NCBI GenBank assembly: GCA_027596195.1
Contig: JADGJG010000012.1
Location: 1-64,000, forward strand
Length of the DNA: 64,000 bases
DNA from: Podochytrium sp. JEL0797
Lineage: Eukaryota; Chytridiomycota; Chytridiomycetes; Chytridiales; Chytriomycetaceae
Reading direction: 5' to 3'
Shown here: one piece after another, positions 23,916-34,153 of the stretch
Layout: every line of letters begins with the position of its first letter
Position numbering within the stretch: the stretch's first letter is position 1
Made by a program: the position numbers and the translations under genes
The notes under the pieces: generated by a model
The model's database searches: none
Told to the model about the DNA's origin: nothing
The model's input: the letters and a program-made list of their open reading frames with translations, nothing else

Positions 23916-25129
23916 TTAGTCCTCATCCATCTCAGCGTTCAACGCCGCCTTGGCAAGAGCCTCCGCCTCGTCAAACAGCGCCTTGGGCACAAACTCGTGC
24001 TTGCCACCGCTCTCTTCACACACCCAACTCAATTCGAGCTCAAAGTCCTTGTCCTTGACTTCGTCGTGGAGGGCGTAGATGCTGTTTGAGAAAGCAAATT
24101 AACGAAACGGAACGGGATTCGCAGGGTTGTTTCGTTCCTACATTCTGGCAGCTTCTTTGATGGCCTCGCGAGCAGTAATTTGAGTCAGCTTGAGCTTCTC
24201 CAATTCGGTTTTGGCAACGGAACGACCCTTTCCAACAGCGCAACCAAAGTATCCCTGAGGAAAACTCAATCAGCCCCTCCCAGGAAACCCCAAAAAACAC
24301 TCACATGATGAACCCCACTCGGCTCCACAACATACAACCCCGGTCCCGTCTTGTCCATGGTCGCAATAATGGTGCTCACTCCAAAGGGACGCACGGAGGA
24401 ATACAAAGTATAAGCCTGGACGTATCCCGCGACGCGGTCGGCAATGACTTTCCCAGGAACAGCGGATTTGTAAAAGTCGCGGTATTGTTGCGCTTCTTCG
24501 CGGGTTCGTTTGACAAGGTGACGGGTGTCGGCGAGGAGTCCGGCGGTGGCCTTTTTGTTTTTCGAGATTTGTTTTGGGAGGAGGATTCTACAGCATCAGG
24601 GCGGGTCATTCGAACAACTAGGAGGGAAACGTACAATTCCAATGTGTTTGTCTGCGGTTCCAATGCGTTTGTTTGAGCCAGGAACGAGCAGCTTTGACGA
24701 AACGAGCTTCTCAACAGCAAGGACAACACCGTCCTTGCAGCGGATTCCAAGGGCGGTTCTGCAGTAAGTAGTAGTGGTTGGTTAGAGACCAGGAAGCCAG
24801 GTTGACAGGAGGGCAGGCGGTGTGGATCGCCATAATCGATTTCAACAGGTGGAACGCGTCCTCGGTCCCAAAAATCAAGAACGCTTCCTGGGCTACTGCC
24901 CTCTCTCCCTGCACTCTCCCTGTACATCCATAGCGAATGCAATCACCCCCCAGTAGTAGTAATAGAAGCGAAAGTACCCCGAGTTGTCCACGGCCTTGAG
25001 TGCATATTCGACCTGGAAGATGCGTCCGTCCGGCGAGTAAGTGGATGCAGAGAGGTCGTACTGCAAGCGGGTTCAGTGCGTGTCAAACAGAGCAAGGGGG
25101 AGACTCACTCCGGTTCCGATGGACGACAT
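23916..25129 (-). CDS. PSMA3: 20S proteasome subunit alpha-7 (PSMA3/Pre10)
   Basis: Outer-ring subunit of the 20S core that gates substrate entry. Exons on the complement: 25129-25109, 25060-24978, 24758-24635, 24550-24305, 24254-24142, 24081-23916, giving 250 residues. The N-terminal alpha motif is [20 protein letters not shown] then EYALKAV, followed by [48 protein letters not shown] and [20 protein letters not shown] [15 protein letters not shown]. These match alpha-7 rather than other alpha subunits. The tail is acidic (NAEMDED). The first exon has only seven codons. It is head to head with SMU1, 21 bp between start codons. Confidence 0.95.
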
Positions 25130-25150
25130 GGTTTTTTTTGTGTTTTGAAA
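25130..25150. promoter_or_regulatory. 21-bp divergent spacer PSMA3/SMU1
   Basis: Only 21 bp, mostly T and A, separate the two ATG codons. The seven-codon first exon and first intron of PSMA3 may hold promoter elements for both genes. This is a positional inference. Confidence 0.5.
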
Positions 25151-26949
25151 ATGGAGGTTGAATCAAGCGATGTGATTCGTCTCATCCAGCAGTTTCTGAA
25201 GGAGAACAACCTGCTGAGGACCCTGAGTGTGCTGCAGGTAAGGTCCTTATTCGGTGTGTATTCGATCCAACTCCTTCTTGACAGGAAGAAACCTCGATTG
25301 CGCTCAACACGGTCGATTCACTCGACAGCTTTGTCCTCGATGTGACCCAGGGAAACTGGGACATTGTCCTCAAGGTAACCCCAATCCCCACCCCGGTACC
25401 TTCTAACACCTTTCCAGGCTGTCGCAAACCTCTCGATTCCGCAGCGCAAACTCATCGATCTTTTTGAGCACATCACGATCGAACTGATTGAAATTCACGA
25501 GATACAAGCCGCCCGTTCCCTTCTAAGACAAACGGAAGTCATGCAGTTACTCAGGGAACTCTTCCCAGACCGCTATTTGCGTCTCGAACAACTGCTCTCG
25601 AAGCTCACATTCGATCCAAAAGAAGCGTACCCAAACAAGTCTTCAAAGGAGAAGAGAAGAGCCGTGATTGCACAGTCGTTGGCAAGCGAGGTTACGGTTG
25701 TGGCTCCGTCGCGTCTGTTGACGCTGTTGGGACAGAGTTTGAAGTATCAGAAGGCCCAAGGATTAATCCCCGAGGACGATATTCCAGCGTTCGATTTGTT
25801 TCGGGGTGTTGTGCCGCAGGCCAAGGTGGAAGAAGACACGCCTGCGACGACCATGTATCAGACCATCAAATTTCCCAAAAAGGCTCATGCGGAATGCGTG
25901 GCGTTCTCTGGAGACGGAATGTGCATGGTTACGGGTGCTGTCGATGGCATGATTGAGGTGTGGAGTTATTTGACTGGGAAACTGAGAAAGGACCTGAAAT
26001 ACCAAGCCGAGGTGAGTTTTTCTTGACTTTATCCCCCCATACCCCCAAGCTAAACTTAATCCACCAGGAAAACTTCATGGCCATGGACGCCGCCGTCCTC
26101 TGCCTCGCCTTCAGCAAAGACAGCGAATTCCTCGCCTCCGGCTCCCAAGACGGATTCATCAAAGTCTGGAAAATCTCCTCCGGACAATGCTACCGCCGCT
26201 TTCCCACCGCCCACAACCAAGGCGTGACCTCCGTCACCTTCAGCCGCGACGGCACCCAAGTCCTCAGCGGCTCGTTCGACGCAACGGCCCGCATCCACGG
26301 CATCAAATCCGGGAAAATGCTCAAAGAATTCCGGGGCCACGTTTCATTCGTAAACGACGCCATGTTCTCCCTGGACGGATTCCGCGTCATCACGGCCTCC
26401 TCCGATGGCACAACCAAAATCTGGGACGCCAAATCCGCCGACTGCCTCTCAACCATCACACTCCACGAAGGCCTCAGCGTAACATCCGGAGTGCACAGCG
26501 CAACCGTCACACGGTTACTCCAAATGCCCAACAACGCAGACCACTTCCTCGTGTGCAACAAGAGCGCGTTTGTTTATATCGTGAATATGAAGAGTGGTGC
26601 TGTGGTCAAGTATTTCCGGATTGGGAAGGGGTTGGGGGACGCGCCTGTTTCAGAGATTGTGGGGGCTTGTGTGAGCGCCAAGGGGGAATTTGTGTATACC
26701 GTCACGGAGGATAGGATGATGCAGTGGTTTAGTGTTGAAAGTGATAGTTTGTATCCGCAAAACTCCATCAAGGTAACTGCATTTTCTTCTAACGCGTTTG
26801 ATTTTGCTGGCTCTTGCGTTTCTACGATTCTAATGCTTGATTCTTGACAGGCTTGCGATAAGGAAGTTATCAGCATCACGCATCATCCATTTGCCAATAT
26901 TATTGCGGTTGCTGGGGAAAATGGATTAGTTTCTTTATACAAACCGTGA
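25151..26949 (+). CDS. SMU1: WD40 splicing factor SMU1
   Basis: A spliceosomal B-complex protein that acts with RED (IK). Exons 25151-25237, 25285-25374, 25418-26011, 26068-26772, 26851-26949, all phase 0, give 524 residues (human 513). The LisH/CTLH half reads [18 protein letters not shown] and [18 protein letters not shown]. Then come the SMU1 landmark [19 protein letters not shown] and seven WD blades, with [34 protein letters not shown] and [16 protein letters not shown]. It ends [19 protein letters not shown] then LVSLYKP. Confidence 0.95.
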
Positions 26950-27079
26950 TGAGAATAAAACTCGATGACGAGCATCTGTATGTACTTCTAATTGCGAGAA
27001 CCAAAAAAGATAAAGTAGAAAAAGCAGAACACGAAATCCCCCCAATCACCCCATCACCCCCTCTTCTCCTCCCAACCCA

Positions 27080-27992
27080 TCAAACATACTGATAGTTCGC
27101 ATACCCATACTGAATCTTACTTCTATTAATTCTCCAAGCCTCATTCATCAAACTCTCACTCGCCCTATCCTTCTGCGCAATCTTGACAAACAGAAGCACA
27201 GAAAACACAAGCCCAATCAACTCCACAAACCCAAGTGCAAGCCCAGTGCCCCCAATAGTCGCCAAACTCCCCTGCAAACTATTCTTGACACTCTCCACAC
27301 ACGGCACCTGAAAATTCAAACTCTGCGACGTGGCACAATTCTCGGGAACAGCGTACTGCGTGACGTTTCTGAACCCACAGCATTGAAACACGCGCTCCAC
27401 GTGTTGAATATTCGCGAGACTTTGCGCGTTTTGCGAAGTGACAGAGTTGATCCACGCAGTTTGTAAAAGATCTTCAACCGCGTCGGATTTGACATAGGCC
27501 GCGATGCCGAGACTGATTTCGAAAACGACGAGAAGGAGGAGAAGAGCAAAGTAGGTCTTAAGGAGCATGCCCTTTTCATTGGCGGCCCCAAAGATTCCTA
27601 TTAGTTTCCAACCCAACAAAAACGCGTTATTTCCTGATCACGAGGAAACCGACGCGAAAATAAAAAACGAACCAAAGAAGGAAACCGCCACAATGACACA
27701 CCCGATTCCAATCGCCGCAGCAGCAGTAGTTCCGGACAATCCGATCAAATCATCCATCCCCGCGTTGACCTGAATATACGCCCCCCCACCAATCAAAATG
27801 ACCCCCGCAAGCTGTGATCAGAAAAAAAACCGCGTTTTAGATCTCCATCTCGCGTTTTTACCCCTCATCCAAACTTACGAGCGAGAGGAAGTTGATAAAG
27901 AGGAGCAGGTTCTTGACGAGGGTGAAGCCTCCGGATGTGAAGAAGGTGTCCTTGTTGAAGGAGAAGGTGGAGATGCGAGACAGGAATGGCAT
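27080..27992 (-). CDS. tetraspanin-family membrane protein
   Basis: A four-helix membrane organiser of 256 residues. Exons on the complement: 27992-27879, 27811-27673, 27597-27080. Helix 1 spans the first junction (LVKNLLLFINFLSLLAGVIL); helices 2 and 3 follow (AAAAIGIGCVIVAVSFFG, YFALLLLLVVFEISLGI). The large outer loop carries the signature CCG motif in VFQCCGF plus further cysteines in PENC and VPC; helix 4 (ALGFVELIGLVFSVLLF) precedes a short tail. The second intron uses a GTTCGT donor and contains ACGCGT. Fungal tetraspanins act in polarity and infection structures; the role here is not shown. Confidence 0.85.
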
Positions 27993-28259
27993 ATTTTCTT
28001 GGAGCTGGAAAAATAAATGAACGGGGAATCACTCGAGGCAACAAAGAGATTTTCAAGAGACGACAGTCCAAAAGAGAAGAGATCAATTTCAATTTTTATG
28101 CAGAGGAAATAAGAGGGATGCGTTTAGACGCTGCGAGTGGTTGGTTGGTTTGTGCTCAGGACGCGTCTAAAATTTCGATTTTTTAAAGTACACTCCCTCC
28201 TTGTTAACAACACGATATTCTTCGTCATAGTATCATATATTTAGCGTTCGGTTCGTTCC

Positions 28260-28580
28260 TTAATAATACTGGGTGGAGAGGTGTGAGATGTCGCTTCCGT
28301 CTCCCATGTCAGTGATGTTCATCATTCTCGACAATTTTTTCTCTCCATGAAACTGCAGCCGACCCTCTTCCATTTCTTCCCCCGCACCAATCCCCCACTT
28401 GCGCAACACCAAATATCTCCAAAGCCCCAAGCCACTAATCCAACGTCCGAAAGGCCGCGCGCGAGAGGCATCAAGTGCGATCAAGATTCCATCTCCCCAA
28501 TCTCCCACCATACCGAGCGGAACGGAGAAGCAAGTGGAAGAGGGAAGAACCTGCAATTTTGTGACTTTGAAAACTTTCAT
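28260..28580 (-). CDS. small hypothetical protein
   Basis: An uninterrupted frame of 106 residues with an N-terminal KVFKVTKLQ, a Gly/Trp-rich centre (VPLGMVGDWGDGILIALD, FGRWISGLGLWRYLVLRKWG) and an acidic/polar tail ending HLSTQYY. No family is recognised. An alternative spliced 5' end from an ATG near 28612 exists (GTAAAT donor, TTGCAG acceptor) but shifts frame. Its start is about 34 bp from the divergent gene at 28615. Confidence 0.4.
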   Translation of the reverse strand: MKVFKVTKLQVLPSSTCFSVPLGMVGDWGDGILIALDASRARPFGRWISGLGLWRYLVLRKWGIGAGEEMEEGRLQFHGEKKLSRMMNITDMGDGSDISHLSTQYY

Positions 28581-28614
28581 TTGAGGTTAGTCTCGTCGGT
28601 TGATTTACGCCGAC

Positions 28615-29007
28615 ATGAATCATGATTCCATTGTTGAAAAACGCGTTGCGCCCTCAAACCACAGCGATTTTGAAATGAGTGAACCGAAAACCTCTACACA
28701 AGAAATGCACCAATCAAGCACACGTTCACTCTCATCTGGTGCTTCAACTCCAAGCGGTGCAGCCACTGTCGCGGCAAACACCAATCCCAACAACCAACCA
28801 ACGATTATTGAAATGTTTGAAAGGGTCATGGGTCGTCAGCGTACCGCTTTGATGAATATAAATGTAGATACGGGAGGAGCTGGAGGTGAAGGAGGAGGTG
28901 GAGGAGGGAATGGGGGACCAGGGTTGCGCGATTGGGTCATGAAAAGCGCAGTGAAACGCAGTCACACAACCTTGGTGGGGGAGTTGAGAAGCCCAGAGAA
29001 GCGATGA
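28615..29007 (+). CDS. hypothetical protein with Gly-rich hinge
   Basis: A single-exon frame of 130 residues starting MNHDSIVEKRVAPS. The first half is Ser/Thr-rich and probably disordered; a short helix-like segment (PTIIEMFERVMGRQRTALM) is followed by a Gly run and a basic C-terminus (LRDWVMKSAVKRSHTTLVG). It resembles no family I know. The next gene starts about 107 bp downstream on the same strand. Confidence 0.45.
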   Translation: MNHDSIVEKRVAPSNHSDFEMSEPKTSTQEMHQSSTRSLSSGASTPSGAATVAANTNPNNQPTIIEMFERVMGRQRTALMNINVDTGGAGGEGGGGGGNGGPGLRDWVMKSAVKRSHTTLVGELRSPEKR

Positions 29008-29113
29008 TTGTGTGCATCTGAATAAAAACGCGATTTCACCCCGTTTCTGTTGAAAAAAGGGAAGAACAAAGGGAATCGATTTTTGATTGGCCTTCCATTC
29101 TTGACCAAAAAGA

Positions 29114-29857
29114 ATGGATATCTGCGACGACGAGTACCAGGCCCAGCTAGATGAATACTTCAAATCGATTCGCACACTTCCAAACGCGAAACTGCGTTGG
29201 GAGAAGCAGAAAACCTTGTGGCGTTCGTCAAAATACAAAGGTTTCTGTCACTCACCCCCGTCGGCATTCCCACTCACTCACAACACCCCATCCACAGATA
29301 TCCACCACTCCATTTTCATAACGGGAAAGAAACCCGAAGAAACAACCCTTCCCCCAATCCGGATGCGCGTGAGCACAACCGCCACAAACGCAATTTACTC
29401 CGAAGACCCCAACTTTGACCACACAGCCCACCCACGTCTCAAAACAGCCCCATTCCCAACCACATACAAAGTCGACCAAGACCTCTTCAACCGCCTCGCG
29501 AACCCAAAATGCCCCGCAACCCCTCCGTTACCACTCTGCTGCATGTTGACGAAACCAAAACAGGTCAGCGCCGACTTTTTCGATCGGTTGTACGCCGAGA
29601 AGCTTCACAAACTGTGTGAACATGATGATGAAAACAATGCCCATTTGTTGATTGGGAAGGGGAAGCCGAGACCGATTGATGTTGCCACTTATAATCGTTT
29701 GGCGATGCCGAAAACTGTGCCACGATATGAAGAATGTCAACCGCTTCCTGCGATTGGAAAGAAGCCACAGGATTTGAACGCTTTGGTTGATAGGCTCTCA
29801 AAGCCGCGTTACTATATTGTTTGGAAGAAGAAAAAGGAGGAAACTATTGAAAATTAA
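29114..29857 (+). CDS. RLxxPK-repeat protein, THEG-like ciliary candidate
   Basis: Up to 247 residues with four spaced repeats: LFNRLANPK, FFDRLYAEK, TYNRLAMPK and LVDRLSKPR, each 30-45 residues apart. This resembles THEG-type repeats (RLxxLAxPK) of sperm and axonemal microtubule-associated proteins. A 57-bp in-frame segment (29241-29297, GT...CACAG) may be an intron, which would shorten the product by 19 residues. Its stop lies 4 bp from the stop of the convergent phosphodiesterase. The link to cilia is inference from repeat style and from other flagellar genes nearby. Confidence 0.55.
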   Translation: MDICDDEYQAQLDEYFKSIRTLPNAKLRWEKQKTLWRSSKYKGFCHSPPSAFPLTHNTPSTDIHHSIFITGKKPEETTLPPIRMRVSTTATNAIYSEDPNFDHTAHPRLKTAPFPTTYKVDQDLFNRLANPKCPATPPLPLCCMLTKPKQVSADFFDRLYAEKLHKLCEHDDENNAHLLIGKGKPRPIDVATYNRLAMPKTVPRYEECQPLPAIGKKPQDLNALVDRLSKPRYYIVWKKKKEETIEN

Positions 29858-29861
29858 AGCT

Positions 29862-32858
29862 CTAATGCTCTCGCCGATGCTCTCCATGTTCCCCCAATTT
29901 ATATCTGACTCCATCTTCCGCCAATTTAGCCCAATTTCTTGAGTTATTTTGAACCGCTTCCATCAAGTAATCATTCTTGGGGCCAACAATGCCATGAAAG
30001 ATTTCAAACGCAGGTAAAACAATGAACTTATAGAAATCAACCTTATTTACAAAAAATCAGTGCATGAAACCATTGTTTTCTCGGGTGGTTTAACCTCACC
30101 TGCATTTTCGGTATTTTGGGCTCGTTTTCGCGGTTCATGATTTCAGCACTGAACGGCAGGCCCAGTTTCTTTTCCTCATCGCCTTGTGTAAAGAATTCAG
30201 AGTACCTGCATATCAACCACGTCAATTTAGAAAGCAGAAAAGGGAAATGCAACATAACATACACAGACTCAGCCGCCATTTTCGAGTTTTCCCATTTTTT
30301 ACTCATTGCAGACAAATCAGAGCAAGTCAAGGACACGGAAAGGAGCAAATATTTGTGCTCGGGTATATTGGGACTAAAGCTCTTGCTTTCAGCGAGCTGC
30401 TGGGCGGATTTCTTGATTTTGAAAAAGAGGGCAAGGTCGGTTGCCATGATTGCCTTTTCAATAACCTCCACGCACAGTTTGTACTCTTCTGGCTTCATAT
30501 TCTCCAAGATGTTGTGTCCCGGAGAGTTAAGAATCGTCATGGCATGGTTGAGGTGATGACGTTCCATTGTTGACGAGGAGTAGAAAGCCGCCAAATTCGT
30601 ATTGGCATTCTTCTGAAACGTGTTGTTTGTCCCACGATGATCAATGTCGTGATTGAACGCGGCAATGAACATTCCATAGATTTCAGTTTCAGAGAACCCG
30701 AAATCACTCAACACATTCTGCTTCGCCAATAGAAATATCGCGTGCGCTACACATGTAGCGTGAGTAAAGTTGTGGTACTGATTTCCTCGATAATTCTTTC
30801 GCACTGTCAAAATGTACTGCGCCATTTTGTCCTGAGGGATTTGGTACTTGGTTCTGAACCCGAGATCTTCAAACATGTTGTAGACAATCACGGGAAGCTT
30901 GTCATCCGTAAACGAAAAGATATGAGGGTCAAAGTGCACTTCGGAAATTTCGGCAATATCAACGGGATTGTCTTTCAAGAGCGATTCCAGAAATTTGGCT
31001 TCATCAAGACGACTTGTGGCGTGAAACGACATGAGCTCCATGGTGATGGCAAGCTTTTCGCGCTCCTTTTCAAGAGTTTCGTACATGATGGTTTTGTGTA
31101 AAGCGAGACCACAAAAGGTTGAGAATGCTTGCATGAGTTGAACGTCCGATTTCTTAAATGGACAGGTGGTCGCGTTCTCTGGATTAATCTTGTTGTAAAC
31201 AGTGGTAACACCCACAATTTTGTATTCCGGGTCAAAGATGGGAACCGCGAGAATGGATTTAGCCACATGACCAGAGTCTTCTTCAAACTGAGCGCGAGAG
31301 TGAATAAGTTAACAGTGAAAGAGGGACGGCAAAACTCACTTCAGCTTTGAATCTGGGATCAGATTGAGCTTCATCAATTTTCAGCAAATGTCCGCTCGAG
31401 AACACATACGCAGCAGCTCCTTGGATTGTGGGAATACAAATGGTGGAGTCGCTTTTGCTTGAGTCAAACACCATTTCGAGGCAACCGTCTTTGTTCACCA
31501 AATACAGCACCGCTCTCTGAGCGCTCGTTAAATCCTGTGCATGCAAGATGATCCTCTTGGTCAAGTCAGCCGTGCTTCCTTGCCCATAAAGCGAGTTGGC
31601 AACTTCCAACAGCGCGTTTGACTTTTTAGATTCGGCAACTGCATGAACTTCCTTTTGCTTCACGCGCTCATAGAGGATCGAGTTGTGAATGGCGATTCCC
31701 ACTGTTTGGAGAAAGTCTCGGAAAACAGAAACATCCGTTTCCGAGAAAATCGGATGGTCGTGGACGTTTTCTTCGTGAATTTCATCGAATTGTGCCTTGT
31801 TTACGAGCGTGGCGACTCCGAGGATCTTGCCATTCGGGAAAGATTTGGAGGGTGGTCCGCCAAAGATTGGGAGACAAAGAATCGACTTTGTGACAAACCC
31901 AGTCTGTGGTTCCGCATGTCAGCATCCCCGGAATTGAAGATTAAAGTCTCACCTTCTTGTCCATAGTCGAGTCGAATCGAACATCCTGATATGCATTTGG
32001 AATATTGAGCCCCTTTCCAGTCGAAGCGACATATCCCACAATTCCCGCGCCGAGTTTGATGCGAGCACTGTTGTCACCACCACTTTTCTCCACCTCCTCC
32101 TCCTTCTCTTCAAACGCCGTTTTTCCAGTGGTGATTGTAACACCGCTCGTATCGAAATTCCCTCGGTTGCGCATATACTCGAAAGTCTTTTCAACCTTCT
32201 CAAAATCCGGAAGAACATCCCACGCCGTCGAGTACAACTCGTTTGTATTCTCATCAACCAACCAAAACGAGCATTTTTCCGCGTTCACTGCGTTTTAGTT
32301 AGTGCCCTTTTTTCTGAAACTATAGCAAACTCCAGCAAACTCACCAATCGTGACTGCAAACGACAAAACGCGTCGAATCACCGTGTTCAAATTCAAGGAA
32401 GAATACAAGACGCGTGAAATCTCATAATGAACGTCAGAAGGTCTCACGAATTTGCTCGTATCCATCGAAAACATGGACGCGGAGCTCGGGGCTCTATTCA
32501 TGGCACGGTTGATGTCGAGGAACGATTGAGACGAAGAAAAAGATTCTTCGCCTTTCAAGGATTTGAGTTGCGGGAGAACGTAAGTAGCACTACCGCGTCG
32601 CGGTGAGGGGGACAAGGTTGGGGTTTGAACAACCACATCATGACCGATTGGTTGATTCATGGCGAGTGGACTCTCTTCCTTTTTGGACAAGCGTCGAGGG
32701 GAGGAAGGGTTTGAATTTGTGGAGTTGGATCGTCCCAAGGATCGGCGCGTGATGCTGCTTGCTGGCAACGCGGACGCAGGTTGGATATCCTCCATCAAAC
32801 GCACAGCTTCTTGAGGATTGGCCTGCAGCCATGAGCGCACGTCTTCTTCATTTATCAT
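29862..32858 (-). CDS. cyclic nucleotide phosphodiesterase with tandem GAF domains
   Basis: Hydrolyses cAMP and/or cGMP. Exons on the complement: 32858-32345, 32287-31953, 31903-31340, 31287-30263, 30205-30100, 30041-29862; phases close at 907 residues. After a Ser-rich N-terminus come two GAF domains (CSFWLVDENTNELYSTAW with ILGVATLVNKAQFDEIHEEN; AVLYLVNKDGCLEMVFD with IVGVTTVYNKIN), then the catalytic domain with metal motifs YHNFTHATCVAHAIF and FNHDIDHRGTNN, the downstream Asp in LTCSDLSAM, and the purine-binding Gln in IPKMQVDFYKFIVLP. The layout matches animal PDE2/5/6/10/11, in which GAF domains bind cyclic nucleotides and tune activity. A class with GAF domains is not typical of yeasts. 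Confidence 0.93.
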
Positions 32859-33017
32859 GGCGCGTAAAAATGCGAAATGCGCTTTTTTTTGTCGCCCGCG
32901 ACGCCCGGGCTCCTCGTCCTTTGTTTGTCACAATGTGAAAAAACTGAAAGCGAAAACGGAGGGAGGATTTTCAACCGTGACTTGTAAAAGATTTACGCCG
33001 ACGCGTGTCCTTACCCA

Positions 33018-34076
33018 ATGCAGTTCAAACCTCAAATCGCGCCTTTCGCAATCAACGACATTGCCCCCCACACAGACCCCTCCGGCGAAAAGAAGCCCTA
33101 CGATATCGGACCTTCCCTCTTCCCCGTGTCGAAAGAAATCCCAACATACCTCTCGAAACGTTTCACGCGTGCCAAGAAGCCCAAATCGATCTCCGGACCC
33201 ACCGTCGATGCGGACGCGAACAGCGGGAGCAGTGTGGGTGAAAAAACGGGAACCCCAAGTACGCCCGGTGGGATGAAGAAAACGGGAGGTGTGAGTGCGG
33301 TTGGAATCGGTGGGATGATGGGAATATCGGATTCCCCTGCAGCTCAAGGAAAGGGAAGGAAAGATAGCAATGATGACCAGGAGGCGGCACCTGCTGCAAT
33401 GAATCCTGATGAATCGTACAGGTACGCAAGGCTTTACCTTCACGGAGCTTCACGGTGATTAAAATGGCAAAATAGCCCGTTCCATCTCGCCGATAAATCC
33501 TCCTTCAATTCGGCGCGACTCAACGCCCGTCAATTGAAAAGGATGGATACTCTTACGCGTGCAAAGTATTTGGCTTACGGTATCTATTCGTGTTTTTCGA
33601 AGCCTCCGTTCTCATTATGCACCCTCAGAGAAACCACCAGCGGAGATCATTCAAAACATTGATGACAGCTCCGTTCGCGCAAAAATGTGGCACAAGCAGG
33701 AGCATAAAAAGCTGATGCAACAGTGCGACAATATTCGCACTCTGATGGCCAGAAAGAAAGGACACGTTGGTGCGGAGGAAGAAGCCATCGCACAAGACAA
33801 TGCTCAGAAGGCCACAGACCGCATGAAGGAAAAGTTCAAGAACATGACGCTTGCAAGAGTATGTAGTCACTCCACCTCTTCAGTAGCCTCGATCTAATTT
33901 TCATCCAGGAAACCGAATTGGCATTCTTGGTTGAGGGTCAACCCAACGCAATTGATGCAATTCGCTTGAAGGAGTACCTCTCCAACAAAGCAAAACCAAT
34001 CCGACTCTCGAAATCGTACACTGACCGCGACAGACTGCGCGTCGAAGAGCTCTTGTCCATTCGTGGTCAAACGTGA
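33018..34076 (+). CDS. unknown protein with charged helical C-terminal half
   Basis: Exons 33018-33421, 33476-33579, 33629-33858, 33909-34076 join in phase to 301 residues. The N-terminal half has a folded-looking start (KPQIAPFAINDIAPHT) and a Gly/Ser/Pro linker. The C-terminal half is helical and charged (MWHKQEHKKLMQQCDNIRTL, AQKATDRMKEKFKNMTLARE) and ends LRVEELLSIRGQT. I do not recognise the family. It is divergent from the phosphodiesterase (159 bp between start codons). Confidence 0.65.
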
Positions 34077-34153
34077 CCTCCCAATTCCGCTATTTAAATA
34101 AAAACAGCGATTCAGATCTACTTTATGAATTTTCGAAATATTCTTTCACGCGT

